From Pseudoxanthomonas sp. X-1 (GTDB lineage Bacteria; Pseudomonadota; Gammaproteobacteria; Xanthomonadales; Xanthomonadaceae), in assembly GCF_020042665.1 (NCBI RefSeq), contig NZ_CP083376.1:1958001-2022000 (forward strand): DNA of 64,000 nucleotides. The letters run 5' to 3'. Of the stretch, positions 1 through 10,280 are shown one piece after another. The position numbers and the translations under genes are program-made. The notes below the pieces were generated by a model. It did no database searches and had not been told where the DNA came from. It saw only the letters and a list, made by a program, of their open reading frames with translations. Each line of letters begins with the position of its first letter. Position 1 is the first letter of the stretch.

Positions 1-605
1 TTGATCGCGTCCAGGCGCATGCCGTCCACGCCGCGGTCCAGCCAGAACTGCACATTGTCCAGCGTCGCCTGCTGCACGGCCGGGTTGTGGAAGTTCAGGT
101 CCGGCTGCGCGCCGAGGAAGTTGTGCAGGTAGTACTGCTCGCGCCGCGGCTCCCAGCGCCAGGCCACGCCGCCGAACAGCGACATCCAGTTGTTCGGCGG
201 CGTGCCATCCTCCTTCGGATCGGCCCAGACGTACCAGTCGGCCTTGGCGTTGTCGCGGCTCAGCCGGCTTTCCTGGAACCAGGCGTGCTGGTCCGAGCAG
301 TGGCTGAGCACCTGGTCGATCATCACCTTCAGGCCCAGCGCATGCGCCTTGGCCAACAGGGCGTCGAAGTCGGCCAGCGTGCCGAACAGCGGATCAACAT
401 CGCGGTAGTCGGCGATGTCATAGCCGAAGTCGGCCATGGGCGACTTGAAGAACGGCGAGATCCAGATCGCGTCCACGCCCAGGCTGGCGATGTAGTCCAG
501 GCCCTCGACGATGCCGGGCAGATCGCCCACGCCATCGCCATTGGTGTCCTTGAAGCTGCGCGGATAGACCTGGTAGATCACCGCGCCGCGCCACCAGTTG
601 TTCAT
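1..605 (-). CDS. GH13 alpha-glucosidase, N-terminal part (partial)
   Basis: This is the first 201 residues of a glycoside hydrolase family 13 enzyme that runs off the left edge. It opens with MNNWWRGAVIYQVYPRSF, the usual start of cytoplasmic alpha-glucosidases and oligo-1,6-glucosidases. The family regions DxNGDGVGDLPGI, WISPFFKSPMADFGYDI and the DQVLSHCSDQHAWF segment follow. The visible end, DGMRLDAI, carries the nucleophile Asp. There is no signal peptide, so it should act in the cytoplasm on imported maltose or maltodextrins. It is divergent from the sugar carrier at 997 and belongs with the amylase and LacI genes beyond it. Whether it is specific for alpha-1,4 or alpha-1,6 links cannot be told from this part. 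Confidence 0.9.
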   Translation of the reverse strand, partial: MNNWWRGAVIYQVYPRSFKDTNGDGVGDLPGIVEGLDYIASLGVDAIWISPFFKSPMADFGYDIADYRDVDPLFGTLADFDALLAKAHALGLKVMIDQVLSHCSDQHAWFQESRLSRDNAKADWYVWADPKEDGTPPNNWMSLFGGVAWRWEPRREQYYLHNFLGAQPDLNFHNPAVQQATLDNVQFWLDRGVDGMRLDAI

Positions 606-996
606 TGCCGTTCCCCGAAGTAATCCGGCCCGGGCGCCGCGAGCGGCCCTGGGCGAAGCGGGCGCCACTATTCCACGCATGACCCGGCGCGTCCTCGCGC
701 AACGACGGGGCGATGCCATGAATACGTATGCAGCGCGCTGCGATGTGTGAGTCGAAGAAGGGGCTTCGCGCAGGGTGCATCGATCACGCGGCGCATCGCT
801 GAAACCGCTTGAAAACAGGCGTTTCGAACGTATCGCCTGCATTCGCTGGCCGCGACTTTGACATCGCAGCGTATGCACACACTTGGTTGCACTGCAGCAT
901 GGAAAGCGCGACGGCAACGGTCACCATGTCGCCCGGCGAACCGCGGCCGTGATTCGACACGGCCGCGCGGTGTCGCAAGGGGATCGATCGCGCGTG
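606..996. promoter_or_regulatory. Divergent control region of the glucan-utilisation genes
   Basis: This 391-bp stretch separates the leftward alpha-glucosidase from the rightward carrier, so it should hold both promoters. I see no convincing gene. It contains the perfect palindrome GCAGCGCGCTGC (730-741) and two copies of CGTATGCA (725-732 and 870-877). These are candidates for binding by the LacI-family regulator encoded at 4183-5256, but that link is inference. No clear -35/-10 pair stands out. Confidence 0.4.
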
Positions 997-2484
997 ATGA
1001 GCCAAACCCGCACCCTGTCGTTCTGGCAGATCTGGAACATGTGCTTCGGCTTTCTGGGCATCCAGTTCGGCTTCGCCCTGCAGAACGCCAACGTCAGCCG
1101 CATCTTCCACACCCTGGGCGCCTCGGTGGACGAGATCCCGGTGCTGTGGATGGCCGCACCGCTGACCGGGCTGATCGTGCAGCCCATCGTCGGCTATCTG
1201 TCCGACCGCACCTGGACGCGGCTGGGCAGGCGTCGCCCGTATTTCCTCATCGGTGCGGTGCTGGCCACGCTGGCGCTGCTGGCGATGCCGCACTCGCCCG
1301 CGCTGTGGATCGCGGCTGGCCTGCTGTGGGTGCTGGACGCCTCGATCAACATCTCGATGGAGCCGTTCCGCGCCTTCGTCGGCGACCTGCTGCCCACGCG
1401 CCAGCGCGCCTCGGGCTATGCGATGCAGAGCTTCTTCATCGGCATCGGCTCGGTGGTGGCCAGCCTGCTGCCCTGGCTGCTGGCGCAGGCCGGCGTGGCC
1501 AATACCGCCGGTGCGGGGGAGGTGCCGGACACGGTGCGCTATGCGTTCTATTTCGGCGGCGCCGTGCTGCTGCTGACCATCCTGTGGACCGTGCTCACCA
1601 CGCGCGAGGATCCGCCGGGCCAGCTGGCCGGCGAGCGCGAAGCGCCGGAGGCGGAGGTCGCGCCGGCGCCATCGGCATCCCCGCCCGCGCTGCGTCTGCG
1701 CCTGGGCATCGCTGCGCTGGTGCTGGGCCTGATCGGCTGTGCGTTGGTGGCGCTGTTGGGCCTGGACAAGCAGCTGTACGTGCTGGGCGGCGGTGCGGCG
1801 GCGTTCGGCGCCCTGCTGCTGGGGCGCGGCCGCGTGTGCGGCGGCATGTATGCAGCCATCGTCGACGATCTGCTGGACATGCCGCCGACCATGCGCCGGC
1901 TGGCGGTGGTGCAGTTCTTCTCCTGGTTCGCCCTGTTCGCGATGTGGATCTACACCACCGATGCGGTCACCGCCACGCACTTCGGCACGCGCGACACCAC
2001 CTCGGCCGCCTACAACGACGGGGCCAACTGGGTGGGCGTGCTGTTCGCCGCCTATAACGGTTTCGCCGCGCTGGCCGCGATCGTGATCCCGCAGATGGTG
2101 CGGGTGCTGGGGCTGCGCTGGAGCCATCTGCTCAATCTGTGCCTGGGCGGAGCGGGGTTCCTGTCGTTCCTGCTGATCCGCGATCCGCACTGGCTGCTGC
2201 TGTCGATGGTGGGCGTGGGCTTCGCCTGGGCCTCGATCCTGTCGCTGCCCTATGCGCTGCTGTCCGACAGCGTGCCGGCGCGCAAGATGGGCCTGTACAT
2301 GGGCATCTTCAATTTCTTCATCGTCATCCCGCAGCTGGTGGCCGCCTCGATCCTGGGCCTGCTGGTCAAGACCGTGCTGGGCGGCGCGCCGATCAACGCG
2401 CTGGCCGTCGGTGGCCTGAGCCTGCTGGTGGCCGGCCTGTGCACGCTGCGCGTGCGGGATGCCCGTCCGGAAGCCCACGCATGA
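997..2484 (+). CDS. MFS sugar:proton symporter (maltose-type)
   Basis: This is a 495-residue inner-membrane carrier of the major facilitator/GPH type with about 12 hydrophobic segments. The N-terminal region (SFWQIWNMCFGFLGIQFGFALQNANVSRIF) and the loop DRTWTRLGRRRPYF are typical of the bacterial maltose/sucrose carriers found in Caulobacter and Xanthomonas glycan loci. The ATG at 997 starts at the conserved N-terminus; an in-frame upstream extension to 883 looks non-coding. Its stop overlaps the start of the next gene (ATGA, 2481-2484), so the two are coupled. With the flanking GH13 enzymes and LacI regulator it most likely brings maltose or short maltodextrins into the cytoplasm. The exact sugar is inferred from context. 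Confidence 0.88.
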   Translation: MSQTRTLSFWQIWNMCFGFLGIQFGFALQNANVSRIFHTLGASVDEIPVLWMAAPLTGLIVQPIVGYLSDRTWTRLGRRRPYFLIGAVLATLALLAMPHSPALWIAAGLLWVLDASINISMEPFRAFVGDLLPTRQRASGYAMQSFFIGIGSVVASLLPWLLAQAGVANTAGAGEVPDTVRYAFYFGGAVLLLTILWTVLTTREDPPGQLAGEREAPEAEVAPAPSASPPALRLRLGIAALVLGLIGCALVALLGLDKQLYVLGGGAAAFGALLLGRGRVCGGMYAAIVDDLLDMPPTMRRLAVVQFFSWFALFAMWIYTTDAVTATHFGTRDTTSAAYNDGANWVGVLFAAYNGFAALAAIVIPQMVRVLGLRWSHLLNLCLGGAGFLSFLLIRDPHWLLLSMVGVGFAWASILSLPYALLSDSVPARKMGLYMGIFNFFIVIPQLVAASILGLLVKTVLGGAPINALAVGGLSLLVAGLCTLRVRDARPEAHA

Positions 2485-4133
2485 GAACGTTCTGTCTTTC
2501 GCTGCTGGCCCTGTCCCTGGCCGTGCCGGCCCGCGCCGACGAGCTGTATGGCACGCTGGAACCCTTCGCCAGCAAGGCGATCTACTTCGTGATGACCGAC
2601 CGCTTCGTCAACGGCGATCCGTCCAACGATCATCGCGACCAGGGCGGCCGGCACCGCACCTTCGACCTGCCCACGCCGGGCGCGCCGGCCGGGCAGAGCG
2701 ACAACATCGGCTACCTCGGCGGCGACTTCAAAGGCATCGTCGACAACGCCGGCTACATCCACGACATGGGCTTCGGCGCGGTATGGGTGACGCCGATCGT
2801 GGACAATCCCGATGAGGCCTTCACCGGCGGCGAGCCCGTCCGTTGGGGCAGTGCGATGACCGATCGGGGCAAGACCGGTTACCACGGCTACTGGGGCGTG
2901 AACTTCTACAAGCTCGACGAACACCTGCCCAGCAAGGGCCTGGACTTCGCCGGCTTCACCCGCGCCATGAAGGGCCGGCAGCTGGACGTGGTGCTGGACA
3001 TCGTGGCCAACCACGGCTCGCCAGCGTATTCGATGCCCAAGGCGCAGCCCAAGTTCGGCCAGATCTTCGACAAGGACGGCCGCAAGCTGGCCGACCACCA
3101 GAACCTGGACCCGGCCAAGCTCGACCCGAAGCACAACCCCATGCACGCCTTCTACAACACCGGCGGCGGCCTGGCCCAGCTCTCGGACTTGGCCGAGGAC
3201 AACCCGGCGGTGCTGGACTATCTGGCCGGCGCCTACGAGCAGTGGATCGAGCAGGGCGCGGCGGCGTTTCGCGTGGACACGATCGGCTGGATGCCGCATC
3301 GCTTCTGGAAACAGTTCGCAGACCGCATCCGCGCCAGGCATCCGGGCTTCTTCATGTTCGGCGAGGCCTTCGACTACGACGCGGCCTTCATCGCTGCCCA
3401 CACGCTGGAGCGCAACGGCCACTACAGCGTGCTGGACTTCCCGCAGCGGGCGAAGCTGTCCAAGGTGTTCGGCAAGGAGGGCGGTGGCTACGAGGACCTG
3501 GAGCGCACGCTGTACCTGGAGGACGGCCCGTACGCCAACCCCTACGACCTGGTCACCTTCTACGACAACCACGACATGGCGCGGCTGGATGCCAGCGATG
3601 CGGGCTTCATCGACGCCAACAACTGGCTGTTCACCGCGCGCGGCATCCCGGCGATCTACTACGGCTCGGAGACCGGCTTCATGCGCGGCGCGGCCGAGCA
3701 CGCCGGCAACCGCAACTACTACGGCCAGCAGCGCATCGATGCCGCGGGCGACAGCGCGATCTACCGCAACCTCAAGCGCATCGCCAACCTGCGACGCGAC
3801 TCGATCGCCCTGCAGCGCGGGCTCCAGCTCAACCTGACGCTGAAGGGCGATACCGGTGCCTTCTACCGCGTCTACGAACACGACGGGCAGGCGCAGACCG
3901 CGCTGGTGCTGCTCAACAAGGCCGAGACTGCCTCGACCCTGCGGCTGGAGACGCTGCTGCAGGCCGGCACCTGGCGCGATGGCTTCGACGGCAGCCAGGT
4001 GCGGATCGATGACCGCCTCGCGCTGGAGGTGCCGGCGCATGGCGTCCGGGTGCTGTTCTACGACGGCGCGCTGACCAACGCCGACCTGCGCAAGCGCCTG
4101 GCCGAAGACATGGGCCACCGGCTGCGCGATTGA
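2481..4133 (+). CDS. Exported GH13 alpha-amylase/cyclomaltodextrinase-like enzyme
   Basis: This 550-residue glycoside hydrolase has a short signal peptide (MRTFCLSLLALSLAVPARA), so it is exported, probably to the periplasm. The GH13 catalytic triad is complete: nucleophile Asp266 in FRVDTIG, acid/base Glu295 in MFGEAF, and Asp365 in the NHD motif. It would cut alpha-1,4-glucan or cyclodextrin into oligosaccharides for the carrier encoded just upstream, with which it overlaps by four bases. A 16-nt palindrome, GGCGCGCATGCGCGCC (4138-4153), lies between its stop and the convergent lacI gene and may help end transcription. Amylase versus cyclomaltodextrinase specificity is not resolved. Confidence 0.9.
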   Translation: MRTFCLSLLALSLAVPARADELYGTLEPFASKAIYFVMTDRFVNGDPSNDHRDQGGRHRTFDLPTPGAPAGQSDNIGYLGGDFKGIVDNAGYIHDMGFGAVWVTPIVDNPDEAFTGGEPVRWGSAMTDRGKTGYHGYWGVNFYKLDEHLPSKGLDFAGFTRAMKGRQLDVVLDIVANHGSPAYSMPKAQPKFGQIFDKDGRKLADHQNLDPAKLDPKHNPMHAFYNTGGGLAQLSDLAEDNPAVLDYLAGAYEQWIEQGAAAFRVDTIGWMPHRFWKQFADRIRARHPGFFMFGEAFDYDAAFIAAHTLERNGHYSVLDFPQRAKLSKVFGKEGGGYEDLERTLYLEDGPYANPYDLVTFYDNHDMARLDASDAGFIDANNWLFTARGIPAIYYGSETGFMRGAAEHAGNRNYYGQQRIDAAGDSAIYRNLKRIANLRRDSIALQRGLQLNLTLKGDTGAFYRVYEHDGQAQTALVLLNKAETASTLRLETLLQAGTWRDGFDGSQVRIDDRLALEVPAHGVRVLFYDGALTNADLRKRLAEDMGHRLRD

Positions 4134-4182
4134 ATAAGGCGCGCATGCGCGCCTCGACCTGCGGTGACGCCTGCGCGGCGCT

Positions 4183-5256
4183 TCAGCCGCAGTGGGTGGA
4201 GCCGCGCAGCGCCAGTGTGACAGGGATGGTCTGGCTCTCCACGGGCTGGCCGTGCAGCTGCTGCAGCAGGGCATCCACCAGCAGCATGCCGGCCTGGCGC
4301 GTGTCCTGCTGCACGGTCGACAGGGCAGGGGTGACGAAGCCTGCCAGCGGGATGTCGTCGAAGCCGGCCACGGCCACCTGCTCGGGGATGCGCAGGCCGG
4401 CCTCGCGCAGCGCCTTCATCGCGCCGATGGCGATCAGGTCGCTGGCGCCGAACACCGCGTCGAAGGCGACGCCGCGCGCCAGCAGCGTGCGCGCCGCGTC
4501 GTAGCCGGACTGCTCGCTGGTCTCCGCATCCACCTGCAGGGCCGCCTCGTGCTGGAGTCCCGCCTGATCGAGGGCGGCGCAGACGCCACGATGGCGCTCC
4601 TGGAATTCGGGGTAGTGCGCCGAGGCATGGCCGAGGAAAGCGATGCGCCGCCGCCCCTGGGCGATCAGGTGCGCGGCCATGTCGTGCCCGCCCTGGAAGT
4701 TGTCGCAGCCGATCGATACGCCCGGCTGGCCGGGCAGCGCCGCGCCCCAGCGCACGAAGCGGATGCCCTGCTGCTGCAGCTTCTCCAGCCGCACGCGCGA
4801 TTGCAGGTAGTCGCCATAGCCGAGCAGGATCAGCCCGTCGGCCTTCTTGCTGTCGGCGTAGTCGGCCTGCCAGTCGGTGGACAGGTTCTGGAAGGAGATC
4901 AGCAGGTCGTAGCCGTGCAGCGCGCAGGCGCGGGTGATCGAGCCCAGCATCGACAGGAAGAACGGATTGATCGCCGACTCGTCCGGCGTGGGGTCCTCGA
5001 AGAACAGCAGTGCCAGCGTGCCGGTGTGCTGGGTGCGCAGGTTGGAGGCGTTCTTGTCGACCTTGTAGTGCAACTGCTCGGCGATGGCCAGGATGCGCCG
5101 GCGGGTGTCCTCGTTGACCATGGGACTGCCGCGCAGCGCGCGCGAGACCGTGGGCTGGGAGACGCCGGCCAGGTGCGCGATATCGAGCGAAGTCGCCTTG
5201 CCCTTGATCGAATGCTGCACGTCGAACCACGCGGATGTTGCGGTGCGCGGGATCAT
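4183..5256 (-). CDS. LacI-family transcriptional regulator
   Basis: A 357-residue LacI/GalR regulator. The helix-turn-helix lies near residues 19-40 (TSLDIAHLAGVSQPTVSRAL), followed by a hinge helix and a periplasmic-binding-protein-like sugar sensor domain ending in the typical AGFDDIPLAGFVTPALSTV segment. The ATG at 5256 was chosen; an in-frame ATG 13 codons upstream (5295) is possible. It faces the amylase/carrier pair and, by position, should repress the glucan genes until maltose or a related sugar is present. The effector is not determined. Confidence 0.9.
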   Translation of the reverse strand: MIPRTATSAWFDVQHSIKGKATSLDIAHLAGVSQPTVSRALRGSPMVNEDTRRRILAIAEQLHYKVDKNASNLRTQHTGTLALLFFEDPTPDESAINPFFLSMLGSITRACALHGYDLLISFQNLSTDWQADYADSKKADGLILLGYGDYLQSRVRLEKLQQQGIRFVRWGAALPGQPGVSIGCDNFQGGHDMAAHLIAQGRRRIAFLGHASAHYPEFQERHRGVCAALDQAGLQHEAALQVDAETSEQSGYDAARTLLARGVAFDAVFGASDLIAIGAMKALREAGLRIPEQVAVAGFDDIPLAGFVTPALSTVQQDTRQAGMLLVDALLQQLHGQPVESQTIPVTLALRGSTHCG

Positions 5257-5369
5257 GCCACGCGGCCCCGGCAACGCCGTGCTGCGGTGCGGCATTCGGC
5301 AGGCGCGCGGGGACGGAGCGCGGAAGGTGAGCGGTCGCGGCCGTGAACCCGCGCGATCGCGATCGGGGG

Positions 5370-6560
5370 CTAGACCGCCTGACCCGCGGCGTGTCCGCTG
5401 GCCCAGGCCCACTGGAAGTTGTAGCCGCCCAGCCAGCCGGTGACGTCGAGCACTTCGCCGATGAAGTGCAGGCCCGGCGCGCGTTTGGATTCGAACGTGG
5501 CCTGCGACACCTCGCGCGTGTCCACGCCGCCCAGGGTGACCTCGGCGGTGCGATAGCCCTCGGTGCCGCTGGCCACCAGCGGCCAGGCGCGCAGCAGCTC
5601 GGCGGCCTGGCGCAGCTGGGGGTCGTTGAACTGCCTCATCGGCCGGTTGGGCAGCCAGTGTTCGCACAGGCGCTGGGCGAAGCGGCGTGGCAGCAGGTCG
5701 CCCAGCACGGTCTTCAGCTCGGCCGCCGGGCGCGCAGCCCGCTGCGCCTGCAGCACCGCCAGGGCATCCTGGCCGGGCAGCAGATCCAGGTGCAGCGGCT
5801 GGCCGGGCTGCCAGTACGAGGAGATCTGCAGGATCGCCGGGCCGCTGATGCCGCGGTGGGTGACCAGCATCGCGTTGTCGAAGGCGACCTTGCCGGCCGT
5901 CGCGCGCACCGGCAGCGACACGCCGGCCAGGTCGGCCAGCTGTTCCTGCGGGCGGCCGCTCAGCGTCAGCGGCACCAGCCCCGCGCGCGTGGGCAGCACC
6001 GTGTGGCCGAACTGCCGCGCCAGCGCGTAGCCGAAGCCGCTGGCGCCCATGGAGGGAATCGACAGTCCGCCGCTGGCCACCACCAGCGAAGGCGCGGCGA
6101 ACACGCCCTGCGCGGTGTGCACCGCATAGCCGCCGCCCTCGCGCGCGGCCACGCGCTCCACGCCGCAGCCGGTGGCGATGCGCACGCCCGCCGCTTCGCA
6201 CTCGGCGACCAGCATGGCCACGATCTGCTTGGACGAGTCGTCGCAGAACAGCTGGCCCAGTTCCTTCTCGTGATAGGCGATGCGGTGCCGCTCGACCAGC
6301 GCGATGAAGTCGCGCGGCGTGTAGCGCGCCAGCGCCGAGCGGCAGAAGTGCGGGTTGTCCGACAGATAGTTGGCCGGCGAGGCGCCTGTATTGGTGAAGT
6401 TGCAGCGCCCGCCACCGGACATCAGGATCTTCTTGCCCACGCGATTGGCGTGCTCGATCACCAGCACCGAGCGCCCGCGCGCGCCGGCGGTGGCCGCGCA
6501 CATCAGCCCGGCGGCGCCGCCGCCGATGATCAGCACCTCGTGGGTGAAGCCGGATGGCAC
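5370..6560 (-). CDS. HI0933/YhiN-type NAD(P)/FAD-dependent oxidoreductase
   Basis: A flavoprotein of about 396 residues with the N-terminal dinucleotide-binding motif VLIIGGGAAGLMCA, then KKILMSGGGRCNFTN, a hallmark of the HI0933 family, and a C-terminal FAD contact (LDVTGWLGGYNFQWAWASG). The physiological substrate of this family is not established. No ATG lies at the conserved N-terminus. I used GTG at 6560, two bases after the yaeQ stop; a CTG overlapping that stop is an alternative. It is apparently co-transcribed with yaeQ. Confidence 0.88.
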   Translation of the reverse strand: MPSGFTHEVLIIGGGAAGLMCAATAGARGRSVLVIEHANRVGKKILMSGGGRCNFTNTGASPANYLSDNPHFCRSALARYTPRDFIALVERHRIAYHEKELGQLFCDDSSKQIVAMLVAECEAAGVRIATGCGVERVAAREGGGYAVHTAQGVFAAPSLVVASGGLSIPSMGASGFGYALARQFGHTVLPTRAGLVPLTLSGRPQEQLADLAGVSLPVRATAGKVAFDNAMLVTHRGISGPAILQISSYWQPGQPLHLDLLPGQDALAVLQAQRAARPAAELKTVLGDLLPRRFAQRLCEHWLPNRPMRQFNDPQLRQAAELLRAWPLVASGTEGYRTAEVTLGGVDTREVSQATFESKRAPGLHFIGEVLDVTGWLGGYNFQWAWASGHAAGQAV

Positions 6561-6562
6561 CT

Positions 6563-7111
6563 TCAGTCCTGCGGCGCGTGGCGGACGATCGGGACCACCA
6601 CCAGCTGCAGGTCGTCGCCCATCAGCTGGACTTCGCCGTCCTGGATCAGGACGTCCAGGCGCAGGGTGCGCACGAGCCTGGCCGCCAGTTCCCGGATCGC
6701 GTCCTGTGGCAGGTCGATCACGGTCAGCTGCTTCATGCGCCGCAGCGAGGCGGCGTGCTTGTGCCACCACACATCGCCGGCATGGCCGGCGTAGCCGACC
6801 ACCACCACCTCGCGCGCGCGGCCGGCGGCCTTGCGCAGGCGGCTCTCGTCGGGTTGGCCCAGTTCGATCCACTGTTCGATCTGGCCGCTGTAGTCGCGGC
6901 GCCACAGGTCGGGCTCGTCCTCGGTGCTGAGGCCGCGGCCGAAGGCCAGGCGCTCGTCGGCATACAGGACGAAGGCCAGCACCCGCGCCACCAGGCGTTC
7001 GTCGGTTTCGGAAGGATGCTGGGCCAGGGTCAGGCTGTGGCTGGCGTAGTGGTTGCGGTCGAGGTCGCTGATCTGCAGCTCGACCTTGCGGATCGTGGCG
7101 GAAAGGGCCAT
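6563..7111 (-). CDS. yaeQ: YaeQ family protein
   Basis: This 182-residue protein matches the YaeQ family along its length: MALSATIRKVELQISDLDRNHYASHSLTLAQHPSETDERL at the start, then ADERLAFGRGL, DEPDLW and WIELGQPD, and a C-terminal IQDGEVQLM segment. YaeQ has a compact fold related to PD-(D/E)XK nucleases and was linked to suppression of transcription antitermination phenotypes in enterobacteria. Its biochemical role is unclear. It sits two bases upstream of the flavoprotein gene and is divergent from the cold-shock gene. Confidence 0.93.
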   Translation of the reverse strand: MALSATIRKVELQISDLDRNHYASHSLTLAQHPSETDERLVARVLAFVLYADERLAFGRGLSTEDEPDLWRRDYSGQIEQWIELGQPDESRLRKAAGRAREVVVVGYAGHAGDVWWHKHAASLRRMKQLTVIDLPQDAIRELAARLVRTLRLDVLIQDGEVQLMGDDLQLVVVPIVRHAPQD

Positions 7112-7617
7112 GGCATTGCACGAAAGAGAAGTGAGACCAAGCGCACCACCCGTGCAGGCATGCGGGGCGGGCGATAAGCGAAGAAGGGCCAGGAAGGTTC
7201 CGCGCAGGACGGGGCCATCCTAGGCCCGGAACCGGCCCGGATGCCCGCTGCACTGCTGCAACGCAACATCCGCCGACACCGCCGGCGATGGCTTCAGACC
7301 TCGCCTTGTGACGTATGCTACCGGCTAGCTGCTTGTTTTGAAAGGGAATTGTTCAGGCAGAACCCTATGCGGCGCACGGCTGTCAAGGGCCAGCGGGCAA
7401 ATTTCCCGGATCGGCCCGCGATTGTGTTGGCTTTTTCACCGCAACCTGCGTATCGTGCGGCCCACTGTGCTTGCCAGGGTCACCGTGGTTCGTGAGCCTG
7501 ATGCGGTAGATCGACAGATCGGCTACATCGTTTGCGTTTTTCCTACGCCTGCAAACCCAGTCTCGGCCCGGAATCCCGGCGCCGCGATTACCCATCATGT
7601 TTCCAGGAGTAGTAAAA
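7112..7617. promoter_or_regulatory. Divergent spacer and long leader of the cold-shock gene
   Basis: This 506-bp non-coding region lies between yaeQ (leftward) and the cold-shock gene (rightward). A long 5' untranslated region is usual for cold-shock genes, where it acts as an RNA thermosensor or stability element. I cannot place the transcription start; no strong -35/-10 pair is visible. A good ribosome-binding site, AGGAG (7605-7609), lies eight bases before the start codon. Confidence 0.4.
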
Positions 7618-7827
7618 ATGAGCGAACGTCAGACCGGTACCGTCAAGTGGTTCAACGATGCCAAGGGCTTCGGCTTCATCACCCCGCAGAGCGGCCCGGA
7701 CCTGTTCGTGCACTTCCGCGCGATCCAGGGCAACGGCTTCAAGTCGCTGAAGGAAGGCCAGCAGGTCACCTTCGTGGCCGTGCAGGGTCAGAAGGGCATG
7801 CAGGCCGACCAGGTGCAGGCGCTGTAA
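7618..7827 (+). CDS. Cold-shock domain protein
   Basis: A 69-residue CspA-type protein consisting of a single cold-shock domain. RNP1 (KGFGFI) and RNP2 (DLFVHF) are present, so it should bind single-stranded RNA and DNA and melt RNA structure during cold or growth changes. The ATG at 7618 follows a clear AGGAG; an in-frame upstream ATG would add seven residues that are not family-like. The gene is monocistronic and is followed directly by a strong terminator. Confidence 0.96.
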   Translation: MSERQTGTVKWFNDAKGFGFITPQSGPDLFVHFRAIQGNGFKSLKEGQQVTFVAVQGQKGMQADQVQAL

Positions 7828-7858
7828 TCCAGCCCCCACCGCGTCAACACGCATGAAG

Positions 7859-7888
7859 AACGCCGGGCTTGTCCCGGCGTTTTTTTTT
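7859..7888 (+). terminator. Rho-independent terminator of the cold-shock gene
   Basis: A perfect nine-pair stem (AACGCCGGG, 7859-7867, with CCCGGCGTT, 7873-7881) around a five-base loop, followed by a run of T to 7888. Confidence 0.95.
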
Positions 7889-7935
7889 GGCTTTTTCCCC
7901 GCCGAGGGGATATTGGCGGCGGTTGGCGCTGAGGC

Positions 7936-8060
7936 TTCGAAGAGAGGTGCGTTTTCCGCTGCGAGCGGGGTATGTGCCTTCCGCTTTCGGAGAGGCGCGC
8001 GCTTTCTCACTTTGGAGAGGCGTGTGTTTTTTGACTTCGTAGAGACGTGTGCTTTCTTGC
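7936..8060. repeat. Degenerate tandem repeats of about 25 bp
   Basis: Related units begin near 7936, 7961, 7985, 8011, 8036 and 8061. The best-kept three read approximately TTyGgAGAGgCGyGyGyTTTyTyrC. The 25-26 bp period is not a multiple of three, so the pattern is not a protein repeat. The array runs directly into the 180-bp dispersed element at 8060. Degraded versions of one or two units also precede the second copy of that element near 38460. Confidence 0.65.
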
Positions 8061-8237
8061 TTCGAAGGGGCAACGGTCCGGCGGCCGGTGTCCGCTATTC
8101 CTTCGATCAGGGCATCCTGCCCTGACTTAAGGCGCTCGGCGTCCTGCCTCGCTCGTCGCGGCCACCGGTCGTCGGCCCGCTGCCGCGCGCGTTGGGTCAA
8201 GGGACTTCGGGTCGAAAGTCCTAACAAGTCCTGATCC
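8060..8237. repeat. Dispersed repeat, copy A (about 180 bp)
   Basis: This stretch aligns with 38508-38683. Shared blocks are TTCGrAGGG, CGGTCCGGCGG, GCATCCTGCCCTG, TTAAGGCGCTCGG, CCTGCCTCGCTCGTCGCGG and ACTTCGGGTCGAAAGTC. Substitutions and small gaps are spread throughout and no reading frame is preserved, so it behaves as a non-coding extragenic repeat. The remaining gap up to selO (8238-8667) holds only the REP-like palindrome and no gene that I can support. Confidence 0.75.
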
Positions 8238-8344
8238 TTCCGCCCCGAGGTTTCGAACCGGTCGGGCGCTGCGGGGGAGCAGGTCAGGATGTTCTGCGGC
8301 CGCGCGCGTGTGCGATCGGTCCTTGCGGGACACCAGACCAAGCC

Positions 8345-8443
8345 GTGGGAGCCGCCATGGCGGCGATGAGGCTCTACCAGCAATGCCTGTGTCGCGATGA
8401 GGCTTCACCGGGAAAGCCTCATCGCCGCCATGGCGGCTCCCAC
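8345..8443. repeat. REP-like palindrome pair, copy 1
   Basis: The 29-bp arm at 8345-8373 (beginning GTGGGAGCCGCCATGGCGGC) is repeated exactly in inverse at 8415-8443. A partial third arm, CGATGAGGCTT, starts within 8394-8404, so the unit looks like a composite of two nested hairpins. The same arm occurs at 35530-35597. This resembles the repetitive extragenic palindromes of Pseudomonas and Xanthomonadaceae that are mobilised by REP-associated (RAYT) transposases. No such transposase is in the window. Confidence 0.85.
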
Positions 8444-8667
8444 AAAAGCATGAGTGGCTCGCAGCGAAACTCGAGGCGCACTCAGCCTTTTCCCCTCCAG
8501 AATGAGCCAGGTGGGCTGATGGGCCGAGGAGCTGCGCCTGGTCGAGTCGAGGCGAGGCGAGGCGGTGGGCCAGGGACGTTCACCGTCACTGCACTCCGCG
8601 AAACCTTTTTTATGCCAGCGCCGGCGCCATATCAGCAGGCACACGGCGCAGACGCGAGGCGGGCTCC

Positions 8668-10224
<1,557 letters not shown>

Positions 10225-10280
10225 GCACGGCAGCGTGCGGCGCGGTGCAGTAGCATCGCGCTTTACCCAGGACCACGAGC

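Noticed and set aside
784..2478. A 564-codon minus-strand frame opposite the sugar carrier
   Set aside because: Gln/Arg/His-rich translation typical of antisense frames; the plus strand encodes a clear MFS protein.
2250..4274. A 674-codon open frame on the minus strand opposite the amylase gene
   Set aside because: It is a high-GC shadow of a gene with a complete catalytic triad on the plus strand; its product is His/Arg/Val-rich without any domain.
7588..8073. A 161-codon minus-strand frame behind the cold-shock gene
   Set aside because: It crosses the terminator and the 25-bp repeats and lies antisense to the cold-shock gene; the period is not a multiple of three and no domain is seen.
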